A DNA stretch of 64,000 bases. Origin: Periconia sp. R9002. Its lineage: Eukaryota; Ascomycota; Dothideomycetes; Pleosporales; Periconiaceae. Each line of letters starts with the position of its first letter. Positions within the stretch are counted from its first letter, which is position 1. The notes beneath the pieces were generated by a model that saw nothing but the letters and a program-made list of their open reading frames with translations, was not told the origin of the DNA and ran no database searches. The stretch is from assembly GCA_023627715.1 (NCBI GenBank), contig JAMAHW010000114.1, positions 1-64,000 on the forward strand, written 5' to 3'. The position numbers were made by a program, and so were the translations under genes. Shown piece by piece: positions 55,933-64,000 of the stretch.

Positions 55933-57086
55933 ATGCCGAGCCTGTCAAGGATTGTCGATGGGGCGCGGAAGCATTTTGGGGATAATTTGAGCCCTGACGA
56001 TGCCTATCTCTCCTGTGAGTTTCGCAGCGAGTGAAGGTCCGATGACCGGGCTGGTACTGACACGCTGTAGACTATGATGTCCGATGTGAGTATGCGGCAG
56101 CCCTTTTTCCTGATTGCTTCCGTAGCAATCGTTGCGCCCCACAAAGACTCCAGAACTGATGCGGTGCCGAATGCAGTGATGAAGGCAGATGTCGATTCCA
56201 TCAAGAACGACTGGCTGACAGACAATGTTTGTGATCCCCTCTTTTGTTTCATTCCGCCTTGGATACAAGTCAAATGACTAACCCAGTGCTTCTCTTTAGG
56301 CAATCGCATTCTGGCAAGAGTATATACTTATCGCACCTCTTTTTGGCCTTCTCATGCTCATTAGCCAACTAGATACATCGAGCGAGAAGAACTCGGCAAC
56401 TATCCCAAGGCGCACATTGTCTTACTACGGCCAAGCATGTCCTACCTCCTGCAGCACACTCCCGACCCTTTGACTTTGAAGAGCGCACTTCCCGACTTCC
56501 GTCAGGTTTCCCATATCTTTCTCCCCATAAATGACAACACGGATCCAACGCACGCCGAAGGCGGCTCGCACTGGTCGCTCTTACTTGTCAGCATTACAGA
56601 TGGCGTTAGCTTTCACTACGACTCGCTTTCTCCCAGTAATCATCGAGAAGCTTTGAATACCAGCCTGAAACTCGAGCAGCTTTTGCAGAAACGATTCAAA
56701 TTCATCCACATGGACGACGCGCCACAGCAAGAGAATGGAAGCGATTGTGGGGTTTTCGTCTGTATCTTGACTAAGCATCTACTTCTCAGGAGATTATTGC
56801 AAGCCGATGCGACGCGCAAGGTGTCCATGTCTATGAGGGATCAGAAGATCAACGCACAGGACGGACGGAAGGCCATGTTGAAGATGATCGAAGCGAGGAA
56901 GAAAGAGGCTGAAAGAAGGCGGTCGTGGGTGTTCCAGTTTCTTATGTTAAAGTGCTGATTGTTCCTTGGCTGTAAGATGGCTAACTCATATCTAGACGTA
57001 GTGCGTCTCCGTTTCGACCCAAGTCCTCGAATTCCAAGAGTCCCCCTAGGATAGGAGAAGAAAACGACAACTTGAAGAAGTCCTGA
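55933..57086 (+). CDS. NEDD8-specific protease (deneddylase), C48 family
   Basis: Six exons: 55933..56014, 56071..56085, 56177..56226, 56300..56319, 56373..56924, 56996..57086; 269 residues. Two are microexons (15 and 20 nt). Spliced, the N-terminus reads MPSLSRIVDGARKHFGDNLS, DDAYLSYYDVR, DVDSIKNDWLTDN and AIAFWQEYIEREELGNYPKA, matching fungal DEN1/DenA. The catalytic parts are GGSHWSLL (His), FHYDSL (Asp) and NGSDCGVFVC (Cys). The last intron removes a premature stop and leads to a Ser/Lys-rich tail (SASPFRPKSSNSKSPPR). The enzyme removes Nedd8 from cullins and other proteins; in Aspergillus DenA it works with the COP9 signalosome in development. Confidence 0.88.
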
Positions 57087-57778
57087 TGACCGAACCCTGT
57101 TACCGCGATCAAAATCTTGTAACAATCGATGTTCGTAATCAGACATCTGGGATCTTCTCGATGTATGTACGAGGCACAAACTCCGCCGTATCATGAAAGC
57201 GTCGGGCGATCCAATTCATCCCAGACATATTTACTCGCTGCCCCCATGTGGCTCGGCAGCTTGATCTGTTCGTTGAGCGACAAACAGAATATTTTACCCA
57301 TCAATGTTCGCAGCTGCACTCATTTGCGGGGCTTTCCATTACGCATGTTGCGTGTTCTAATGTATACCACTGTAGCGAGAATATATAGGGAAAGGGGAGG
57401 ACGCGACTGTCGCATAGCAAGGAGTACTACTGGAAGGCAGCTATTATCACGAATGAATCAGGTTCTGAAAAGAAGACGTAAGCATGTTTGATCGCATTAT
57501 TCTGTATCTATGTCCTCGTAGCTTGTTTTCCTATCTCTAGTTTTCAAGACTCGTGATTCTCATGACCGGGGTATCATTATATGTATCCATCACCGCCTTC
57601 GTAATGCTTTTACCGGCACTTCCACGATGCGATAGTTGAACATCTACCAGCAATCCCAGAGTCCATCTCATTATTTGTATCCGTTATCATGCAGCATCTC
57701 CCCCTTTCGCTTCCCCCCACACAGTAGTTTAAGAACAATTGATGGAAATTGACCACCAAACCTATCGTAATCCATACC
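57087..57778. other. Intergenic, convergent 3' ends
   Basis: Between DEN1 and the axis-protein-like gene. Short frames only. No gene seen. Confidence 0.5.
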
Positions 57779-60586
57779 TCACTTCTCCAAACCTATCCTC
57801 GCAGCAGTTTCACGATCACGCGCGAGCTGCGTGAGGAGATCCTCACAAGAACGTTTCATCTGCTCCGCCTTATCATCCAAGCCCGCAGTCAACGCATCGA
57901 TTTCCGCCGAATGCCGATCCACCAGCGACTGCAACAAAGCCTCGCCGTCATGGTGGTACGTCTCGGCAATATCTGCAATGACCTCCTCGTTATCCACAAT
58001 GTACCGCATGACGCGGTTCGACACGCGAAAGAGGCGATCGTGCAAACTGCGCTGGTGTGGCTGGAGATTGGCCTCCCACTCCGCTGCTGCGTCTGCATCG
58101 GAAATGGAGGCTGGCGTGGAGGAGCTTTTGGGTTCTGGGCCTCCGCCTCCGGCCAAGGAAGAGGAGCCGGGTGTGCTCGGTGAGTCGTCGTATAGGGGCG
58201 GTGGAGACGAACACAGGTATGCTGGACGACGTTTGTGGGTTGGCAGTGAGTCTTCGTCTCGTTCTTCGACCAGAGTATCCCCGTCGAGAAATGCGTCGCT
58301 CTTGGGGCGATCTTTTCGTTTTTCACCTCGAGGGAGCTTAGGTGAGCTCATGGCTCTGCTCAGTTTCCGTGTAAATGTTGTAGCTTTGATTTTTCGTATT
58401 GCCGTCTCCTGAAATGGATCTATAGTCATTAAATCATAGTCAGCAAATCTGAGACCTGAAAAAATTCTTTTCGTTTCATGAAATCGAATGGTTGCGGCAA
58501 GCCGTCTCGGATCTAGGGATCAATACGTACCGGTTCTTCTAATCTCGCTATCACCTATTTCTTTCTCCATGTCTACACGAAGTGGGTCTGCATGTCCAGA
58601 TATTGCTGTAGACTCGGCATGCGGTGATGCTGGGGTGGGTTTACTATTGCTAGATAAAAGTTCAATGTTGGATTCACCAGAGTGGCCCCATCCTGTGTGG
58701 CGAATAGGCGTCTGTCGTGGGCCTGATCCATAGCTGTTGACATTGGGCTGTGGGAATGCTATGTTCGCTTTCATAAGAGAAGGTGATCGCTTGTCGCGCG
58801 TGGGACCTTGGGCCAAGTTTAAGGAAGGCCGCTTCCTTTGACCACAGGGACTGGAAGGGTCTTCGAGGATCCGACTACGCCTAGTAGTCAGTGGTACTGC
58901 AACTGAAGCCTGCTGAGTTTGTTCCGAGCCCTGTCCATGATCTCTCCGTACTCTTTTGGATGGAGGTGTCGAGGGGGCTCTGGCAATGAAAGGACGTTTT
59001 CCCAAAACTACATTACGTGCGGGTGCAGGACTCTGCAAAGTGATATTCTCGTTGTCGTCATTTGTTTCCGAATTAAGTTTTTGCAGGATACTAGTTTCTA
59101 ATCGCGTATCTGGTGAATGCAGGAGAGGGCGACCTGCAGCTGGGGGTCCGCTTCCTTCACCGATGGAGGCTGTTTGTACCCCTTGGATCTGTCCTTGTTT
59201 CAATAATAATCCCGGCTTTCGCCTGCTGAAAGACAATAAACGACTGGACTCATCCACCTCTTGGATTGCGCATTTTTCTGACCGGTTTTCGAGCTGTGTA
59301 ACTGCTGAGCCCGTGCCTGTTCTGACATGAGGTGGATTCTGGTTGATTCTCGTCGGTGATTGCGCGTGGCTCTGTTCACTTGTTTCTTCGGGTCTAGAAC
59401 CTTGATCTTCGACATTCGAAGTCTTCCCTTCTGTGAAGGCAAGCGTGCCCTTTGTTTTGCAATGGGAATGTAAGTTATCCTCATGACCTTCACTGGACCG
59501 CGTTTTTTCCAATGGAATATTTGAAGGAAGTGGTGTATTAGAACCAGAAACAGTAGGTCTGACGCTGGTGGCTGGATTATTGTCTTTCTGGTGAGCTATT
59601 TTAGAAGTGTTTTTGTTTTTAGAGTTGGGAGGCCGGATAATCCTTGTTGATTGCTCCGGGAATCCAAATGCATCATCCAGTGCCGTCCTTAAAGGGGGCG
59701 TTTTCCCATGGGATAAAAAGCCGATGAATTCTTTCAAATCATCTTGGAATGCTTGAGCTTCGGCTTTTCCCATGAACGTAATGACCAGGTTAGTTTCGTT
59801 GTGCTCAGTCAAATTGATCTGGTAAGTCCAGTCTTTAGGTACAAATTCGAGAGTGATATTCCAAGGTGTTGAGCGTTTCTTCGAGCCCCGATCGTCCTGT
59901 TTTGCTGATTGTGGGTCGCCCACGCTTGCGATGTGCTGCAGTGGGACGTCAATGAATTCAACGTGGCGCGCATCAACCCCCAAGCCAATAATGGTGATGA
60001 ATTCGGCCTGTATAAAAGCGAAGGGTCTAGTCTCATCAGGCCAATCATCTTTCTCTGAAATTGTAAGGAATAATGGGTGATGAACATGTGGACTAGTTAT
60101 TTCCTGCTTAAGTAGCAACCGGTTCAGGACCTCCACAAAACTCTGAAACTCTTTCATCCAGCTCAGAGTTGTGCTTTTGGGAAATACTGTGGCAATGCTG
60201 AGAAGGGAGCCGTTTTTCCAGAAGTTCTGCAAAGCTATGTTCTGAGCGAGGGCTTGTCGGATTATGAGACCAGCCACGATCTTCGTATCCTCCGATTCGG
60301 ATGCGCTCAAAACAACGTCGCCAATTTGAGCAAGTCCAGGATCTAAATCAACCAGTCGTTTAACAATAGCAGGAGAAACCATGAGCATATTTCTCAAGCA
60401 TAGCCCAATCCATCTTCTTTTGGTAGGCGAGTGCGTATGGCCACAGAATGCCTGGAGGTAAGCCACCGCAGTTTCAGGAAGAGAGGTGTTGAAAACAGGA
60501 GTCCCCGAGGCCAGCGATTGGAGTTGTTTGTGGGAAGTATGGTGATCCAGCGCTTCGAGCGCGGCCATAAAGTCCTGTGCAGACAT
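57779..60586 (-). CDS. Large protein with Red1/SYCP2-like layout (meiotic axis candidate)
   Basis: Two exons, complement(58531..60586) and complement(57779..58455), 75-bp intron (GTACGT...TTCAG); 910 residues. Residues 1-160 are all-helical, ARM-like (VAYLQAFCGHTHSPTKRRW, IGLCLRNMLMVSPAIVKRLV). Residues about 165-290 alternate strands and end in a helix, like a PH/Spt16M-like domain (RPFAFIQAEFITIIGLG, VPLQHIASVG, WTYQINLTEHNETNLVITF, FQDDLKEFIGFL). Residues 300-810 are disordered, with basic Ser/Pro patches. Residues 815-910 form a long coiled coil (RLFRVSNRVMRYIVDNEEVI, LVDRHSAEIDALTAGLDDK). This order is the published layout of meiotic axis core proteins (Red1, ASY3, SYCP2). The identification is structural inference; sequence identity in this group is very low. 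Confidence 0.6.
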
Positions 60587-61400
60587 GTTTGACCGTAGCT
60601 GAGCGATTGCCTATGTCCTGGCCAAATCGAGGACGCGGTAGACGCGACGTAGGCACGTTACGGGCTAGTGCGGTGACAGCAGTTGAATGTATATACGGGT
60701 GAGAAATAAAATGAACAAACGCAGCATGCGAGGAGTTAATAGACGCGAGATGACAGCATTCATGGACTGAGAAGCTTTGGATGTCAAGGGTGGAAGTGGG
60801 CAGAGGTAAGGTTTTGGGTTGACGTGGAGAAGGGAAGGCGCGAAGGCGGCGGTGGCAGTAGAAAGTAGAGGGCTGATGGGAGGTTGATGAAACGTTCAAG
60901 GCGATGATGCAACAGAGAAAGACGCGTGTGGAAAAGCATCAAGACCAAAGTGAAATGATGTGACGACATTTGTGAGGCCCGAGTCCTATTTGACGCGCCT
61001 GGTGGAGGAGAGCGGCGAGGGGGGTTGTGCATCGGCGGCCTACCAAGTAGGTACGCGCATGAATGAGCCAACTATTACTACAGTGGCACATGGATAAGTG
61101 CAGTTCTTGTCTCCTACCTCCTGCCTTAGCATCACGATAGGTACTAATAGGTATATAGATAGATTAGACACATAGGCATCGATCTTGCTGCAATTGATTC
61201 ATCGACAGGATAGAATAGGCGAGAGATTGGCAATTTTGGGAGACGCGTCCGTGTTTGGGACGTGTCGAGGCTAACTAGTCTAGGCCGGACAGGCCCGAAG
61301 TAGAGCAGCCCCACATCCGATTCTAGCCTATTTTCGCGATCGGACGTAATTATACTGCACGCTGGATAAATACAGTACATATGTAAGGTCGTAAAATTAC
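60587..61400. other. Intergenic, axis-like gene upstream region
   Basis: 814 bp including the promoter of the 910-residue gene. Two weakly open minus-strand frames (60474-60899, 60784-61071) are low-complexity. No gene seen. Confidence 0.5.
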
Positions 61401-61763
61401 CTATGTAGATAAATGCAAATGTGCTCTGGCGCCCTCTAGCGCATTTAAACAGGCGTGATCGACTTCGGGGGTGAATTGCTCATAGCTAGGTAGCTTGTTG
61501 TCTTCGTACATCACCCTTCGTACATTGCCATAAACAGATGTGATAACTGACCAGATGTCCATATGTAGTAATGTTTTTGCAATATTTAACATGGTTGCCT
61601 TATGCCATGTAGGTGCGCAATCTGATAGGCCATCAATACCTGCTGATTTCAACGCCTTGGCAAATCCTGCTCTGTCAAGGGGTACGTATTCAGTACCCGA
61701 CACGTTGCGGATGGGCTGATCTTCTTCATACATATGAAAGAGGATCCCCTCAGGCTGCGACAA
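61401..61763 (-). CDS. Short ORF of unknown function next to MFS gene
   Basis: Open frame of 120 residues without introns. It has protein-like patches (YVPLDRAGFAKALKSAGIDG, MDIWSVITSVYGNVRRVMYE, YEQFTPEVDHACLNALEGAR) with a small helical fold likely. No family recognised. Its ATG lies only 24 bp from the MFS start on the other strand, too little for two promoters, so one start may be wrong or this may be the surviving 3' part of a larger gene. An inner ATG at 61733 is an alternative start. Confidence 0.35.
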   Translation of the reverse strand: MSQPEGILFHMYEEDQPIRNVSGTEYVPLDRAGFAKALKSAGIDGLSDCAPTWHKATMLNIAKTLLHMDIWSVITSVYGNVRRVMYEDNKLPSYEQFTPEVDHACLNALEGARAHLHLST

Positions 61764-61787
61764 GGCTCATTGTATCACGCCGACACA

Positions 61788-63446
61788 ATGACAGACCAGA
61801 CGCCCAAAGCAACCTCGGCGGTGCTGAGCATGAGGATTAGCACCACCAAGTTGCATCTTGTCATAGCCGGCCTCTGGTTGTCCCTTTTCCTCTCCGCCAT
61901 GGACACGACCATCATTACCACAGCACTCATCGCCGTCTCATCGGAATTCCATGCACTCGATCAAGCCGCATGGCTGGTTACGGCCTACCTGCTCACCTAC
62001 AACTCTTTCCTGATGATTACTGCTAAGTTGAGCGACGTTTGGGGCCTCAAATTGACTGTCCTGAGCTTCAGTGCTTTCTTTCTCGTCTTCTCGATGGCTT
62101 GCTCCGGAGCACAAACCATGACCCAATTGATCGTCTTCCGGGCATTCCAAGGAATCGGTGGCTCTGGGTTATATTCTCTTGTATTTGTGGCCATTGTCAA
62201 GCTTGTCGACCCAAACAAAATTGCGTTGTACTCGGGTGTTGTCAGCTCTGTGTTTGCACTGGCCAACCTCCTTGGTCCTTTGCTGGGAGGCATCATCACG
62301 GATCGTGCCAATTGGAGGTGGATATTTTGGATGAATGGGCCTGTCATAGGAGTCGCCATGGCTCTCCTTCTCTATGCTATGCCTGGCCTGGACGATGGCA
62401 AATCTAGCAAAGAGCGCCTCCGTGGCTTCGACGTTGTGGGGGGTATCCTTTCCGTCAGCTGGCCTATCCCTCTGCTCTTCAGTCTTCAGGAAGCTGGTGT
62501 CCACTATGAGTGGAAAAGCGGGGTGATCATTGGTACGCTGGTTACCGGTATAGCTTTGTTTTTTCTCTTCGGACTCTACGAAACATGGGTGTCGTACAGG
62601 ACAAAACTCGACGCACTGTTCCCTATCAAATTTTTGACGAACCCTACCACCGCCGTCACGCTGCTTAGTATGTTTCTCCTAGGTATGCCCTTCTACGCCA
62701 TGTTCATCCAGCTACCACAGCGCTTTCAAAGCGTCAACTTCACAAGTGCAGAACGGGCAGGCATACTCCTTCTTCCAGTGACCCTGTTGACCCCAGTCGG
62801 TGCTGTGATTGCGGGGGCCATTGGTAAATGGATCGCCGCAGAGCACACATTGCTCCTGGCAACCGCCATAATCGGAATCGGAATCGGACTTCTGAGCAGT
62901 CTCCCAACGGACGCCAACTTCATCAATGCAACGTATGCATATGAAATCGTCACCGGTTTCGGATTGGGTCTCGCGAGTCCAACCTACTTCATCTTTTTAT
63001 ATACTAGCATCGATGAAAAGGATGCATCGATAGGAACAGGGTCCTTGAATATGGTGCGCACATTGGGTGGGGTTGTCGCTATTGCCATTTGTACCGCGCT
63101 GCATCACGGCGTGCTACAGGAAAACCTCGCGGACTTTCTTAGTCCGGAGCAGATATCCGCGGTGAAAGAGTCGAACGCGGTCATTCAAAGCCTGCCCGAG
63201 GAAAGTCGCAGACGCCTGGGGCAGGTTATGGGTAAAAGCTACAACAGGCAGTTTCAGGTCATGCTGGCATTTTCACTTCTGAACTTTGTGGTTGCGGTGG
63301 TGTTGGTAGTGATACGGAAGAGGACAGGGACGTTTGGGAAGACGCCCGTAAGGACCCAAGAGAATGAGTTCATGAAGACTGTCGAGGCCCAAGATGCAGA
63401 GAGGAGCAACAAACCCGCTCACGATGGGGAAAAGACAAGCAAGTGA
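61788..63446 (+). CDS. MFS multidrug transporter, DHA2 (14-TM) family
   Basis: Single exon, 552 residues from the ATG reading MTDQTPKATSAV; an ATG at 61734 would overlap the minus-strand ORF and is less likely. DHA2 features: LSAMDTTIITTALIAVSSEF in TM1, WLVTAYLLTYNSF in TM2, motif A-like KLSDVWGLKL, FRAFQGIGGSGLYSL, and motif C ANLLGPLLGGIITDRANWRWIF. Fourteen hydrophobic segments can be counted. The N- and C-termini are cytosolic and the tail is Lys/Glu-rich. Members export drugs, toxins or metal chelates by proton antiport. The substrate is not readable; no biosynthetic core enzyme lies in this window next to it. Confidence 0.92.
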   Translation: MTDQTPKATSAVLSMRISTTKLHLVIAGLWLSLFLSAMDTTIITTALIAVSSEFHALDQAAWLVTAYLLTYNSFLMITAKLSDVWGLKLTVLSFSAFFLVFSMACSGAQTMTQLIVFRAFQGIGGSGLYSLVFVAIVKLVDPNKIALYSGVVSSVFALANLLGPLLGGIITDRANWRWIFWMNGPVIGVAMALLLYAMPGLDDGKSSKERLRGFDVVGGILSVSWPIPLLFSLQEAGVHYEWKSGVIIGTLVTGIALFFLFGLYETWVSYRTKLDALFPIKFLTNPTTAVTLLSMFLLGMPFYAMFIQLPQRFQSVNFTSAERAGILLLPVTLLTPVGAVIAGAIGKWIAAEHTLLLATAIIGIGIGLLSSLPTDANFINATYAYEIVTGFGLGLASPTYFIFLYTSIDEKDASIGTGSLNMVRTLGGVVAIAICTALHHGVLQENLADFLSPEQISAVKESNAVIQSLPEESRRRLGQVMGKSYNRQFQVMLAFSLLNFVVAVVLVVIRKRTGTFGKTPVRTQENEFMKTVEAQDAERSNKPAHDGEKTSK

Positions 63447-64000
63447 TGACAGTGTATTAATGTATGTCCACTGTGGTGATCAACGACGACTGCTATTTAT
63501 TCTCGTCTGCAGCCATGCGCAATAGATGGGTGGATCATGTGTATGTAGATGTATAGTGCGTGATGTCACGGTGGAGAAGACGCACTAATTCCGAGTAGTT
63601 GGCCGCATGGTTTGTCGCGGTTCTTCGTCCCGTCTCAACGTTGACTCGATGGATAGCAGAGTAAGTATCTACATGTACTGTGTATGCATATGTACATGTA
63701 GGTAGACGTGGGGGAAACGTAAACACAGGCACAAGCACATGCACAGGCACAGGCAGTTCCTACGGCTTGGCGTTGACCGGCCCGGTCCTGCTCTAGACCA
63801 TGCAACAGCACAGCAGCCTATCGATTGACCTTTCTAACACCCTACCCGCCTAGACCTTTGGCAACTAATAACTACGGGGCACCGCACCGCACCCATCGCC
63901 ACTCCCTCTCATCCCGACTCCACTCCATCCTGCTTTTGTCCCAAACTACCACTCCGTTCCATCCATACCTACATTAATACATACGGCGATGCTCGGTGCA
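63447..64000. other. Intergenic to window end
   Basis: Downstream of the MFS gene. From 63720 there is a CACAGG-type short repeat (ACAGGCACA units) and from 63880 a C-rich tract that looks like the leader of a plus-strand gene beyond the window. Confidence 0.45.

Noticed and set aside
61734..61787. Upstream ATG extending the MFS transporter by 18 residues
   Set aside because: It overlaps the divergent ORF and adds residues unlike DHA2 N-termini; the ATG at 61788 fits better.

Overview
The window is a gene-dense piece of a filamentous ascomycete (Pezizomycotina) nuclear chromosome. Evidence: short GT-AG introns (about 45-145 bp) with CTAAC/CTGAC-like branch sites, genes on both strands with short 5' and 3' gaps, typical fungal families (palF/RIM8, Zn2Cys6 regulator, Dcg1-type racemase, Pxr1, DHA2 transporter), and an AT-rich stretch with transition-only divergence between repeat copies, as expected from repeat-induced point mutation (RIP). 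A dothideomycete is a reasonable guess but cannot be proven from the sequence. No CRISPR, rRNA or convincing tRNA gene was seen. Exon coordinates below were worked out by hand from splice signals and reading-frame closure.

Layout. 1-10 kb: 3' end of a DUF8021-like secreted protein, an F-box protein, cytosolic methionyl-tRNA synthetase, a Dcg1/hydantoin-racemase-like enzyme, a two-exon gene for a 41-residue protein, and TIM9. 10-20 kb: a Sac7-type RhoGAP, a 3-kb gene-free stretch rich in simple repeats and a perfect hairpin, then the pH-signalling arrestin palF/RIM8. 20-31 kb: a small coiled-coil protein, PXR1 (G-patch ribosome biogenesis), mevalonate kinase ERG12, an RPA14-like protein, mitochondrial bL34m, an Impact-domain protein and an orphan protein.

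31-41 kb is different: AT-richer and sparse. It carries a full-length arginyl-tRNA synthetase paralogue whose two catalytic signatures are altered, a CorA-like two-TM protein, a probable gene relic, and RIP-degraded repeats. It looks like an accessory island set into conserved housekeeping genes. 41-64 kb returns to conserved genes: ARPC1 (Arp2/3 complex), mitoribosomal mS41/FYV4, a Zn2Cys6 factor, a two-TM protein with a broken N-terminal frame, a LYAR-type zinc-finger protein, an Erv2-like ER sulfhydryl oxidase, a branched-chain aminotransferase, the deneddylase DEN1, a 910-residue protein built like meiotic axis core proteins (Red1/SYCP2), an unknown short ORF and a DHA2 MFS transporter.

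Most neighbours are unrelated in pathway, as usual in fungi. The best leads are the degenerate ArgRS paralogue in the island, the Red1/SYCP2-like candidate, the 41-residue spliced gene, and a palindromic pair of PacC-type sites upstream of palF.
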